Source: Spinellus fusiger
Taxonomy: Eukaryota > Mucoromycota > Mucoromycetes > Mucorales > Phycomycetaceae
Assembly: GCA_025094145.1 (NCBI GenBank)
Contig: JALLLS010000027.1
Span: 310,001 to 374,000, forward strand
Reading direction: 5' to 3'
DNA length: 64,000 nt
Both the position numbers and the translations under genes were made by a program. The notes under the pieces were generated by a model. That model was not told where the DNA came from, did not search any database, and saw only the letters and a list, made by a program, of their open reading frames with translations. Positions within the stretch are counted from its first letter, which is position 1; every line of letters begins with the position of its first letter. Positions 14,401 to 26,473 of the stretch are shown here, piece after piece.

Positions 14401-15104
14401 CTGTGATTACCGAATACTTTCCTGATATGCAGATCATCTCATTGTCTGGTAACTACTGCACAGATAAGAAGCCTGCCGCTATCAATTGGATTGAAGGCCG
14501 TGGTAAATCTGTGGTATCTGAAGCCATTATTCCTGGCGACGTTGTCCAGAAAGTACTCAAGACAACTGTACCTGACCTAGTAGAGCTCAACATTAGCAAG
14601 AACTTGATTGGATCTGCTATGGCTGGCTCTGTAGGTGGCTTCAATGCCCATGCTGCCAATGTGTTAACGACCATCTACATTGCTACTGGACAAGACCCTG
14701 CCCAGAACGTAGAGAGTTCAAACTGTATTACTCTGATGAAGGCTGTCAATGATGGAAAGGACCTTCATATCTCATGTACAATGCCCAGTATTGAGGTTGG
14801 AACCATTGGTGGTGGTACTATCTTGCCTCCTCAACAATCCATGCTCGACATGCTTGGCGTTCGAGGCCCCCATCCCACAGAACCTGGTAAGAACTCACAA
14901 CGACTAGCTCGTATCATTTGTGCAGCTGTGATGGCTGGTGAACTCTCTCTCTGTGCTGCACTGGCTGCAGGCCACTTGGTCACAGCACACATGGCCCATA
15001 ACCGTGGCACTCAAGCCCCTGCTTCTAATGCTGCTCCTGCTTCTATTTCTAATGCTGCTCCTGCTTCTAATGCTGCAGAGCCTGGCACCTGCATCCGCTC
15101 ATAA
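11439..15104 (+). CDS. 3-hydroxy-3-methylglutaryl-CoA reductase with sterol-sensing domain
   Basis: The ER membrane enzyme reduces HMG-CoA to mevalonate, the committed step of sterol and isoprenoid synthesis. Four exons (11439-12284, 12359-12470, 12561-12654, 12740-15104) give about 1138 residues. One TM segment lies near residue 45. A sterol-sensing-domain-like multi-TM block spans exons 1-4 (ELADNIDIIVILLGYIMM to AEAIPFLAVTIGFERHV), and a Ser/Thr-rich linker follows. The catalytic domain shows ENVIGYMPIPVGIAGP, ATTEGCLVAST (catalytic Glu), TTGDAMGMNM (cofactor motif), DKKPAAINW (Lys), GQDPAQNVESS (Asp) and LVTAHMAHNRG (general-acid His). All catalytic residues are present. The C-terminus adds an Ala/Pro/Ser/Asn repeat tail not seen in most homologues. 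Feedback control through the sterol-sensing domain is likely by family knowledge. Confidence 0.96.
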
Positions 15105-17692
15105 TTATTATCTTAATTCTAGTTTTATAAACCTGTCCAATTCATAAACCAACTCTATAAAGTTCATCTATTCAAACTTCAATTATTATTATTATTATTC
15201 ATTATTCCATACAATCCTATATCTCATTATGTTTATGGCTTCCAACCTCCCATCTCAGTCTTACTCTGCACTTGTTTGTTTGTTTGTTTGTCTATCTGTG
15301 TTTGTTTTCTTTCTTTTTCTCAGTGTCTCCTTATTTGTATATTTTCCTACTTTACTATCCCTGTTGATGCTTACATGTGCCTATTTGTCTTCTATTCTCA
15401 TTACTATCATCTCTATAAAAGTGCAGAAACATAGAGAATAGGAGCAACAGCAAGAACAAATATGAGGTAGGAGGTAGAATATGTGACACAAGCATCAATA
15501 CTTGTTTTTGCATCCTTACTTGTATTCTGTATCTTAAAGATAGTTCCGTACATTCAACTGCAGCTAAATGAGAATAGGCACAATTGTTATTTGCCTTTTC
15601 ATTCAATACAATATGAGTCTATACGCCATATCAAGGGTTGTTGGATTAGGAAAATAAAAATAACATTTAACCTTTTTAGAAGAGAAGAAAGAAAGAAAAT
15701 CACTAAACCCATTCCAACTTCTACATTCGAAATAGTCCACTTCTTATCTTAAGGCCATGCACTCTTATTTTTATTTATTTAAATAAAAAAAAGATATCAA
15801 AAAGTATTTTAAAATAAGCGGATAGGAATGCCAATTCATAAGGATTTTTACATTTATAATCCTTGAAATGCAAATGATAACATTCTCATAAAGCCCATGA
15901 AGAGCTGAACTTAATTCTTGTTATGTTATTCTCATTTTCATTTTCATTTTCATTTTCATTTTCATTTTCATTTTATTGTAGTTTTATTTATTTATTCTGG
16001 AATACTCATACTCCGATGTTGATTGGTAATAATGAGTGAGGATATGCGACAAAACACACTAGGGCAATGAAAAGGGAAACACTCTGAGAATAGAATAAAT
16101 ACTAGTGCAAATGGAAGAAAATGAGCTCATTTACACTCTAATTTTTCTTTTTTTTTTTCTTTTTTTTAATTTACTGTTGGCGCCACCTACCACTAGTGAA
16201 CATCCTTATGTCTACATGTCTACTACTCCATGTCAATTTTACCATCTAAAAATGGGGTTGAAAATGAAATTCAATAGATATGCTGCTTAGTTTAATAAGG
16301 GGATATATGAATTTTCTTTCATTATGTAAGTCATAAACTAGTTTTTATCTAGAAGACAGAGATGTTCATTATGACAGAACTATTAGGTGATAGTCGTTGA
16401 GTAAGGTTGACTAACCTATATTTTCAAAAGAACCTAGCATGTGTAATGGTCCAAACTAAATGCATTGTAGACACAAGACCAAATCAATAGAAAAGCTTGG
16501 TCCGAGCTTCTTTTTATAGCCTGCTTCTATTCATGTCATCTCAATTCACATCAGCACTATCTGAAAGATAGATAGAAAGAAAGAAAGCCATGATAAATAC
16601 AGTAGAAGTGTTGGTATTCTCTTGCCATAACATTTATGCAAAAGCAACTATAAAGCTTGTGCATTGACATATTGCCTTATAATAGGGCCAGCACAGAATG
16701 ATAGGCCTAGTTCATATCTGCTCTAGTCTATAGGTGAGGCTGCACATAGCTTAACAATGCAATGAATTCACTGGATCCATATTCCATGGCAGCCCAGCTT
16801 TGTGAACCCACCCTGCTCCACTTATTCTCAGAATCTGGCTTGAGGGGTTTTCAATTGAATGAGTTATTTTGATTCATTATTGCTGTCTAAGTTGAAATGA
16901 TACTAATTACTCAATAAAGAATACAAAAAAATTGAAATAATACTAATCCTTTATCAGAGACAAAACTGCCATTCTAGAATCTAACACTATGGTTAATTAA
17001 ATAGCTAAGGTAGATTATCAAATAATGTTTGCTTACAAGCTTCATCAAAAGGAATACAAGATAATGCATCTCATACAAAAACAGCTGATAAAACACTCTA
17101 CCCAAGAGACACAAGAGACGCTACTTTCGGCACTGTGTAGCATCGTGCTGCTTAGAAAGAAGTGTAAACTCTATTCAAGATATAAGCTATCTTTTACCAA
17201 CAGCATTTCATTTTCCTTGAGTTTTATATATTAATAAGAAATAATATTGTTTTTAGACTTATTTTTTTTTCTTTACCTATTTTCCATACTGTTAACATAT
17301 CAATCTTTTGAGGTTATTATTCCAAGCAAGTGAATCCCTTAGTCCACACTGTGTACTACATTGAACTGTGGTTGTTCTTTCTTATGTTCAGACTTATTCT
17401 TTAAAAAAATAAAAATAAAATAAAAACAAGCCCTAACATAGAATACTCCAAGTGATCACATAGTACAGGATTTTAACATAAAATTAGACGATTGGTATTA
17501 TTATTATTATGGATAATCAGAAACTAAAAAAACCAGACTTTCTATATTTATTTTCTGGATGTAGACACATATTAATTAGACACATTCATTCTACTGGACG
17601 TAGTATCTTTTATCGTTGTTGTGGGACCATTCTCTAAAAATGGATATTTACAAGTTGCAATTCAGAACAGCCAAAAGGAGAAGGTTACTCTG
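15105..17692. other. Intergenic AT-rich region after HMG-CoA reductase
   Basis: About 2.6 kb without a recognisable gene. Bases 15934-15974 carry a CATTTT hexamer repeat. The remaining open frames are short and Leu/Phe/Ser-rich, as expected from AT-rich noncoding DNA. Confidence 0.6.
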
Positions 17693-18005
17693 TATTGGTT
17701 TTCTTTTTCTAAACGATCTGCGCATTCGATTTCTAGGTTTGCGTATAGTATTCCATGAAAGAAAAAGATAGACTTTCTACCATTTTACTGTTATTTTTCT
17801 AATAATTTTCAAAGGGTGGCTAGCCCTTGAGCTAGAGATTTAATCATTTTTACTATAAATGAAATTTGATCTTTGGTACAGACAGTAAAAGGGTAGAAAG
17901 CCTTTCATTTCTTTCATGGAATACGCGAATCTGAAAATTGAATGCGCAAATAAATAAACAAATAAGATGCGCAAATCGTTGGGAAATAGAAAAAGAAAAC
18001 CAATA
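17693..18005. mobile_element. Foldback MITE-like element
   Basis: A ~313 bp unit with ~110 bp imperfect inverted arms. The left arm begins TATTGGTTTTCTTTTTCTA and passes through CGTATAGTATTCCATGAAAG to a poly-Lys-like block and TTTACTGT near 17800. The right arm repeats this in reverse complement, from ACAGTAAAAGGGTAGAAAG near 17881 to GAAAACCAATA at 18005. The short centre is noncoding. Confidence 0.75.
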
Positions 18006-19690
18006 TAGGTTATCACTATAAATATCTCAGATTCAAACCTTTAACTTACAATGAAAAAGAGAGCGTTTTTTTATTTTATTTTTCATTTGCAGGGATCATC
18101 CAATTAGCAAAAACTATTAAGTATTAGGTATCCTCACCTTTAACTTTTAGCATATACTCTGGCATTTCTACTCTATACTAGTAATAACAGGAAGATCTTT
18201 TGAGTAAAAACATTTTCTTTATCCCAACGGCATAATGGTTTCTAATACCAGTTGGCTGGTTTAGAAACCCCTTTGTTCATCTATTCTTGGAGTAGAGACA
18301 ATAAAATAGAATGTATTGAGAGTAGAAATATAGGATAGTTTTTTTATCGTATTATCGGTCATTGCACATTTGTCATTTTAAAAATTGAAAGGTCTTTTTT
18401 ACAATGGTTAAACGCTCTATTGTCTTTAATATTAATATCAAAGGAAACCCAATCAATATTCATATAACTATCTACTTTTCTATACTTCCTTTTAAGTATA
18501 CTAGTTGCTCATTCTTTACCATAGACGTTTATCCACAAGTTATAATGTCTCCATCTATGAGAGAGTTTTTTTTGTGAGTATCTGATGTAAACAGTCATCT
18601 TTCTTTTTTTTGTTAGTTATTTATAATACTTACTATTCTCTATGGAAAATGAATTAATGATAGCTCATTGGAAGAGATTATATGGACAAGACACAGATTG
18701 ATTTATGCTTACCAGTGTCCTATTGAGAAATAGACAAATAATAATTAATGGAATCTTAATCTGGACTTTGGGACAGTATCGGAAGAATAGGGTCGAGACC
18801 ATTGGTGGTCGCTTTCCCTCCACTCTCTGGTTTGTTCTTCATCTCTTGCATAAAATTCTAAGATCGATCTTTTATAAACAAATCAATATCTTTAGGTATG
18901 TAAGAGTTGAATAAAGAGGAATAATAAGTAAAACCTAGGGAAACTCATATTTTCCAAGACACCCATGTTTTTAATGTTTCTCTTGCCCTTTATCATGTCA
19001 TTTGATGCCATAAGCAGCCTTATGTTTTTTTTTGTGAGACACAGATCGACCGAGAAGGAAAACCAATGGTTCATATCATTCTTATCACATAACAACCGTC
19101 ATTTATTGGCGTTGGCACATATTTCAACACATGAAATCAAATCATAAAATATCAACGATAAGTTTATTCAAAGATACACGAGATTTCAATAAATCAGTAC
19201 ATATGTGATCGTGTGTGTCTCTGTGTGTATGTCTTTAACAAACTTGAACCATTATTCGATTTACAACATATGCCAGCATTTGAACTTGCTTGTTAACGGT
19301 GAACTCACTCACACTGAATAAACAAATATACTTCTTGTTGGGGGTCTTGTCAAGGAACATATGTGTTGGTAGATAAAAAGGACATACTATATCAGGTAGA
19401 ATTAAGTGAATTAGTACATCTGGAAGGCAACTCTTACGAATCTAAAAGAGTGTCCCGGAAAATTGAAGTCGAATAGGCTTTCAATATAGGTGGCTTTGCA
19501 TATTTAGGTAAATATTATGCCAATATATGACTGATTCGAAACTAAAAGAAAAAAAATAAGGTTCAAGACGTTTTCTTTAGGGAAGAAGCCCTATTGGTTT
19601 TATTATTTGATCTTTTTTGCATGATTGAACATCCTAATCTTGTACTTTTATATATTTTTATTTATTAAAAAAAAGTTATATTTTTGTCTA
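18006..19690. other. AT-rich spacer with a short perfect hairpin
   Basis: No gene recognised. A 33-base inverted repeat lies at 18237-18269: GGTTTCTAA pairs with TTAGAAACC, and TACCAG pairs with CTGGT around a TTGG loop. Confidence 0.5.
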
Positions 19691-20994
19691 CACTCTTTCC
19701 GGAAATTATTGGTACAAAAATAAAAATGAATTTGGTTCATTCCATTTTTGCACTAAGTGCATCAAATAATTGAATTTATTATAAACATTTTCTTTCTAAA
19801 CAATCGTCAAATCTGGACTGGGACTATCTACAGAATCTTTGTAAGACACTGAGCAGCACTTTATTACAAAGAATATGAGATCGTTAAGGATAATGTTTTC
19901 TTATCCAAAAGAACTTCTCTTTTGAGTCTACTCTTTACAACTGACTAGAATTGATCAATAGGATGAAGCCCAGGCGAATAAGGTGGGAGATAGACGCAGC
20001 CATATCCTCTACTTTCAATGTAAAGCTGAATGTCCCTGTTTTAATGGATAGAGGCATTGTCCATGATCAAATACAGTCCTACCTTTATCTTTTTGACTCT
20101 GGATGGGACCAATTACTGCCTTTCATTTCTTCAAACCTGCTTTGTCAATGAAAGCACAGCTGCTCAAGAAATTCATGTTAGTTTTCTGCCAACGAGTAAC
20201 CCAGTTGTACCCTTCTTCAATCTTTTCGGGACTGTTTCGCTCTACCAAATGAAAATGAGCTCTTTTAAGTGTGAAATGACATTTCTTGGTAAGGAAGTTA
20301 TGCAAAGTATATTTTTTGATTTCAAGACTCATAAACCGGGCATTCAACTGCTCCATCATTTCCTCCAAGACAATATCTGGCTTTTCATCTATCATGTCAA
20401 CCACAAAATCCTTGTGTTCTTTGCAAAGTTTAGGTAGTCTTCCAGCCGAATTACTATTAGAGCTGCTACCATCTTTCCTGTGAGGTAAGTCTTCATTCTT
20501 ATTTAAACACTCTGTTCCTTTTTTGAACAAGTTTTGACCAGTGCTAGGAGGTATATTGACCTTTTTGTAAGCAGCACGGACACTAAGTTGCTTCTCATAC
20601 ACCCAATAAAAAAAACCTATTGTTATCCTCTTATTTATATGAACAATAGCTCGCTTTTTCAACTTGTTCATTTTTAATAATGCTATCATCTAAGTTGTAA
20701 AGTTTATTGTCCTTGGCCTGTTTTTCTGGAGGCTTCAGTTCCATGTAGTGTCTAAAGTTTGTGGCGTTGTGCAGCGGGTATTACTCATTGTCCACTTCCA
20801 TATCTAGAACAGCAACTGAACCCGCCTTTTCGTTGTGAAGATTTTCACTTTCATCTTCGTAAATAAATTGATCCGTGTTCAATGTTGAATGGGGGGGGGT
20901 TTAAAAAAATCAGTATAAAAGTGCACCAATTTTCACAACTTTTTTTGCACCAAATTCATCTTTATTTTTGCACCAATAATTTTCGGAAAGAGTG
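19691..20994 (-). mobile_element. Full-length but defective Tc1/mariner-like transposon
   Basis: Both ends are visible: CACTCTTTCCGGAAATTATT from 19691, and its reverse complement (ATAATTTTCGGAAAGAGTG) ending at 20994, each next to a TA duplication (19689-19690 and 20995-20996). Similarity of the arms continues for about 65 bp. The transposase lies on the minus strand. A 188-residue N-terminal frame (20689-20123) has a helix-turn-helix and ends near FIDKAGL, the first catalytic Asp. The second and third motifs, IMDNASIH and LPPYSPGLHPIDQF, follow in other frames with stops. It resembles the fungal IS630/Tc1 type rather than the element next to it. Confidence 0.85.
20123..20689 (-). pseudogene. 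Tc1/mariner-like transposase, N-terminal fragment
   Basis: This is the longest surviving frame of the transposase in the 19691-20994 element. It contains a helix-turn-helix segment (SVRAAYKKVNIPPSTGQNL) and a second one (ILEEMMEQLNARF-like region), then the HFHLVERNSPEKIEEGYNWVTRW and FIDKAGL blocks. A stop immediately follows, and the catalytic remainder is frameshifted at 20120-19930. The protein would lack a complete active site. Confidence 0.8.
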
Positions 20995-21866
20995 TATCTG
21001 CATTAAAAAATGAATCTATCTCTTTGGTGTCACTTGAAAGACAAAGCCTTATCCAGATAAAAAGTAAACTAGATCTTATGTTTCCTTTTTTCCTCGTGGA
21101 GAAAGTAATATGAATTTCAGCTGAAATAATGATATTGATAACAAATTATTTGATTTTGAAAAGAATATCAGCGATAGGGTGTGTCTTTTCTTTTTAATAA
21201 TACCGGGGTGATTTAATAAGCATTCTTAATAGATACTCTTTTTAACTGTGTTATGTCTTTCTATTACAATGAGTAAAAAAAAACACTAGCGAATTTTAGA
21301 TTTTATAACTCTATTTTTAGTGTTATTCTATCTGTTTGTTATAGAAAATACACACACACACAGTAAATAGACATTAAATGTTTTATATCTATATAAAACA
21401 TAGATAAGGTCAACAGAATAATAGATTGAACAAAATTAAGGCAATTTTTTTTGGGTTGAGAAATCAAAAAACTTGTTAGTGATTCTATTACTCACTATAT
21501 TTTTAAACTCTAATATTCTTATACCATAAGAAACGTTCTAAATTTTATAGCACAATTATAATTTTAGAATGATCTTCTTCTACATAATATATTGCTGTGC
21601 ATTAAATATAATTTACGTTCTGAATCTATTATATATTTTAAATGATTTTCATGTCTTAAATCTTAAACATATCCTAAAATTGTAACTATGTTTAGTACAA
21701 TGATTATTACTTCTGTTTTTTTTTTAAAAAAAAATAGTGTTTGTATAAGATCATTGGAATATGTTTTATGCATAATAAATCTAGATATGTTAGAACGTTT
21801 CTCCAGGAGATATAATTAATATAATTATACTAAAAGACAATTATTACACTTTTATATCAGGTACTA

Positions 21867-23215
21867 CAGTCACGCAAAATTAGAAAGTATACGATTTTCA
21901 TTTTTTGAAATCCTGAAAAAAAACATGCTTTACGGATATAAATGTTACGACCTCAAAACACATACTAATGACTTCAAATTCAACACAAAGTTAGTTTAAC
22001 ATATTTTTTATATTAATATATATAAAAAAGTTTTTATTTAATATCTTGTTGGGCCACCTTTGGCATCAATAACTGTCTGGTATCTATCTGTTATGTTTTG
22101 AATTTATTGTTGTGCAAGTTCAATACCAACTCACTCCTACTCTTCTGCAAGTAGAGTCTTCAAACATTCTACATTTGGTAATAGATACTCTTCTTTCCTC
22201 AATTTGTCTTTCCAAGGCCCACCCTATGTGTTCAATTGGGCTTAAGTATAGTATTTGTGCGGGCCAGTAAGCAAAGCCCCTAATCTGATGTGTCTCTTTT
22301 CCACCATGTTGTATAGCCACTTGTATGGCAGATAGCTTCATCTTCTTGGAATATAAAGTCCTTATCCTCCTTCTCATTCAATTCAATGAACCATGGCAGA
22401 AAAATTTCTGCCAAAATGTTGACATATACGTCCTGATTCACAGTGCCATCAACAAAGACCAAAGGCCCAAATCCACCCGCCCACAAACAACTCCAGATCA
22501 TTATGCTGCCTTTCCCCCATTTGGTTGTTGTTATGATATGAGCAGCCTTATACCTCTCTCCGATCTTTCGAATCACTCTGGCTCCTCCCTGGTAACCCTC
22601 TACTTCAAACCGTGACTCATCAGACCATACAACGCGTCTCCAGTCCTCAGGAGTCCAATTGACCCGTTCCTTGGTCCAACAAAGCCTTCTTCTTCATGTT
22701 TTCTTCAGACAGCCTTAGATTGTGTGGTGCGAATTAGGAACCAAACCCGATCTAATGTATATATCTGTTGAATGTTGCTCTACAGATGATTATCCCATGT
22801 GCCTCAAGTTCAAAATTTATGTAGTTATAGAAGGCAAATGGGTTGCCTCTTAGAATGGCCTCAAGTCATCTGAGGTCTCTCTTGTTAAGTTTTTTTGGTG
22901 CACCAGAACTAGGTCTTGGTAGAGGTGTACCGTTAGTCTTTATTCTACTAACGATCTTTTGGATAGTAGACTTGCTAATGCCAATGAACTTTGAAATGGC
23001 ACCCATGGAGTATTTTTCTTTTTTAAGCCAGTAAACACCCCAGTACTCTCTTTCTTCAAGCTTATTATAAACTCTAGAGTTTTTAGTTGAGGATTCTGCG
23101 TTTGACATTTGAGAATGCTTAATGGAATGTGATTCAGTGGTAAAAACAAGAAGAAGAATCATGTTTAAAAATGTATAAATTATGGGCTCGTATACTTTCT
23201 AATGTTGTGTGACTG
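21867..23215 (-). mobile_element. Full-length Tc1-like transposon, defective transposase
   Basis: Terminal inverted repeats are CAGTCACGCAAAATTAGAAA at 21867 and, in reverse complement, TTTCTAATGTTGTGTGACTG ending at 23215. Both are flanked by TA. Minus-strand transposase pieces are: an N-terminal paired-type helix-turn-helix (23162-22866, YSMGAISKFIGISKSTIQKI), DDE block 1-2 (22576-22280, with KWGKGSIMIWSCLWAGGFG and FQEDEAICHTS) and the third motif (22377-22120, LYLSPIEHIGWALE). The pieces lie in different frames with stops, so the element is inactive. It is the best-preserved copy of the family also seen at 26474 and 40500. Confidence 0.88.
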
Positions 23216-23219
23216 TATA

Positions 23220-24117
23220 AGATGTTCATAGTAAAATATTCATGGAATAACACAATATTTGGAACAGTTTTTTTTTCGATGATTTTCTATATTTTTATTA
23301 TAAATATATTGCTCATTACCTTGCAGCAAGACCATTATTCTTCATCACAGTATAGTACCTCCTTGGAAGAAAGTATTTGGCAAGTACATTGACATAGTTG
23401 TCTTGATTAACTGATCCCTCCAAGAGTACAAGAGGCCCTGCACCTCGTGCCAAAAACAACCCCAAACCATGACCCAGTCCTTGCCATATTTGTATGTTTA
23501 TTGTTTATGACGCTTTTCATACCTTTCACCTTTCTTACTGATTACTCTAGTCCTATTATTATTGCCCATAACTGTAAAACAGGACTCATCAGACCAAACA
23601 ACATTAATCCACTTCTCCACTGACCAATCAGTCTTTTTTTACACCATTCCAATTGTCTTTGCTTGTGAGTAAGTACCATCCCAAGTTTTCTTGATGGTGA
23701 GCATGAAAACCCTAAGTTCATTCATGTATTTTAAAAATGTGCTATGGTAAATATCCACGCCTGCATCATTCATATTTTTCAAATGATATGTAATTGTTTG
23801 TATAGGGTCTATATGAATAGACAAAAAGATAGCCAGTTTTGAGGTAGATGAAACCTTTTCAGGTCTTCCTGTACGCAGTTTGGGTCAATTTATGCCTTTG
23901 TTTTTATTCAATAGGATGATCTTGCCCACTGTGCTCTTTGTGATGTCAAAATCGTCAGAAATATCTTGATAAGTAGCATGTCTTTTCCATTATCCCATGA
24001 TTTGACCTCTAATAAACATATTATGCTCTCTTCTTTTGGTGAAACTATCTTTGTGTTCTTGGCTAATATTTGGCTGATTTCCATTGATTGAAGTCGTTTC
24101 TTGAATAAGTTATAAAA
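23220..24117 (-). mobile_element. Degenerate Tc1-like element copy
   Basis: The minus strand carries remnants of a Tc1 transposase: N-terminal helix-turn-helix and ISEDFDITKSTVG-like region near 23900-24000, and catalytic region near 23400-23600 (VWFGLFLARGAGPLVLLEG in broken frame). It is homologous to the 5' part of the chimeric copy at 2780-3370. It abuts the preceding element and ends near an LTR fragment. Confidence 0.7.
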
Positions 24118-24189
24118 GAAAAGAAAAAGACTTCTATTTTATTTTTGAAGAATAAAAATAGAAATTTATTTTTTGCAGTCACTTATTAC

Positions 24190-24454
24190 ATAGAACTGTA
24201 TACCGACCATAAGGTCAAAGAGAATGAACTCTACCATAAGTTATAATGTCCTCACCAACCATAAGGTTGTATTTATGAAGAAGCCATAAGGCTGACTATC
24301 ATGACTACCATAAGTTAGAATAAATTATCCTACCATAAGGTAGAAGCCACTGAAAGATAAGCACACACAAAAGGTATGAATAATGAACCTTTCTTTACTC
24401 AATAAAAATTATCTTTGTTAAGTTTTGTTAATCCTACCTGTCCAAACAATCTCA
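24190..24454 (+). repeat. Truncated LTR (family A), 3' part
   Basis: It matches the last ~265 bp of the LTR at 36376-37031. It contains several CCATAAGGT motifs, then ACTCAATAAAAATTATCTTT, and ends TCCAAACAATCTCA. The 5' portion is missing. Confidence 0.75.
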
Positions 24455-24599
24455 AAGAGTACTCTATTGAATATCAAAAGATGTCAATAGTTCATAGTAG
24501 TTCGATAGTATACCTCTGAATCTATACCATTAGAAAAATTATAAAAGACATGGTCATTCCAATCAATAAACAACAGACTTTAACTATATATTCTACTGT

Positions 24600-25203
24600 T
24601 CCATATATCTTTGGACTAAACCCCCAAAGACGACAGAGAATACAATTTGATATTGAAGTATTCTACAAAAATAAATTCTTTTTTTTGGATATCCACAAAC
24701 CTTTTGATATTTTTTTAATAAAGAACACTATGGTTATCAACAGGACTGCTAGAGAGATAAATTGGTAGTATTTCGGTCTCTAGTAGGGACGACGAAATAG
24801 AGTTTTGACATAAATTTTGGTTTAAGAAATTCCAAGGGGTACGGGAGCAGGGACACAACACACGGTTTGAACACAACAGGTAACTAGGCAACTATTATTT
24901 AATCAAACCTTGCTTCTCTCAACAGCTTCAACAATATTTAACGCTAACAAAAAAGATAATGCTTTATTGAATGTTCAGATTATGTGGTTTTTATACACTG
25001 TTTCCTTGTGTTGTTAGCTACATCTACTTTTATCTCATGCACCTCCAACATCGTACATGCATGGTGAAAATTTTGAGTATCTATACAATGGCCGAGACTA
25101 TATCACAATTTTAATCACTATTCCATATAAGGTAAGATATTTTCTGTCTCAAAAGAGAGATATCACTGCCTAAAGGCCAGAAAAATCTCTTAGTGTGTAA
25201 TAA
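24600..25203 (+). mobile_element. Plavaka-like terminal fragment with nested LTR (family B)
   Basis: Bases 24640-24710 resemble the subterminal part of the Plavaka element near 32785-32850 (AATTTGATATTGAAGTATTC, then CACAAACC). Bases 25110-25203 resemble its right terminus (CCAGAAAAATCTC, then TGTGTAA). Between them, about 24715-25108, sits a minus-orientation copy of the LTR found at 45219-45609. Confidence 0.6.
24715..25108 (-). repeat. LTR family B, copy 1
   Basis: Reverse-complement homologue of 45219-45609 over its whole length. It ends with ATATCACA (reverse complement TGTGATAT). On the minus strand it contains a GTATAAAAACCACA TATA-like box and an AATAAAG poly(A)-like signal, as an LTR promoter and terminator would. 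Confidence 0.65.
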
Positions 25204-26473
25204 ATATATAAAAGACTGCTGCTTATGTAAATAAGACTATTTAAATTATGGACTTAAGCACATGTGTAATATAATTCTCTCAACTACCTTAATTTTAAGA
25301 AAGTATATGTTTTATATTTTAGTGGATAAAAACCATTAAAATATTATAATTTTACTATGAAATGCAGAACGCTTGTCTGTGACTTAATCATGACTGCTGA
25401 GTAAACCACAGGAATTGATGGTTGAAAATAAGGATAACCTGTTGCAGTGGTAGAACTAAGAGAGAAAGTTTTCATCGATTTCTGTGTGCTGATTGATACG
25501 TCCTATTGGCTGTGGAACATTGTGGCTTGTTCTGTTGACACAGTGATGAATGTGTCTTTTGATAGCAGAAAAAGACCCTTATGGAATTGGAAGAAGCAGT
25601 CTGTTCTGTAGTTTTATTAAATGTATTATCTTCCTTGTATTATCTTCTCAGCCATTTCATCCATTTAAGCTCAGTCAGGGCACTGAGTATCTGTGTGTTA
25701 AAGAAACAAGCTCAATGGTATGAATCGGATATCGCAATTCAGTCAAATAGGCCTTTCTATTTCAGTAACCGACACCCTTCTCTCTCTCTAGACACTACTG
25801 TTTGGTTGTGAGACTCATTGAATATCACTTTACTCTAACATTTATTTTATTAATTGCATTGTCTTACTACTTATCCCATTGATACACTCCCCAAAAATTA
25901 AAGCCATCTAAGACTAATTCAGATGATGCTTCAAATAAAACCTATGCTTATTGTCAGTGCTAGGACCTCAGTTACTGTTACCAGTAATGTGGATTATCAG
26001 ACAGTCTATTTAACCCAGACAACTGTCTAATTATGCAGACACTGTAATGTTTGAAACTCATATACAACAAGACTCTATTAGCCTCACATAAAAAAATAGA
26101 GTCTGTGGATATACCATAGACACTACTTGTGAATCAATGCTCCCATTAGATATACATTGCTCATGGCTCTGTTCTCAGGCGTATACTCATCAGTGCAAAG
26201 GAATAACATGACAAGTACGCATCATTCTCTTCCAAATCTGACTACTATTATAAGCCAATAATCATGCATGAAGAACGACATAAAAAGACGGTATGATCTG
26301 TATATTCAAAATTTTAATATCTGATAAAGAATACTATTCTTTCTATCTGTTGAAGATACGATACCTATTTCTACAGATCCCATAGAGCTATAGTCATAAT
26401 AATGAAGCGGTCAAGTGGAGAAAAGTCACACTGAGTTCAAAACATAATACCTTAATTTGTATCTCAGTCTATA
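25204..26473. other. AT-rich spacer, no gene recognised
   Basis: About 1.3 kb with only short frames and no transposon terminus that I can identify. One 76-residue frame (25581-25811) has no recognisable domain and looks fortuitous. Confidence 0.5.

Noticed and set aside
14051..14674. Two minus-strand frames of 128 and 73 codons in the HMG-CoA reductase exon
   Set aside because: They are shadows of a conserved catalytic domain read in reverse; they have no domain of their own.
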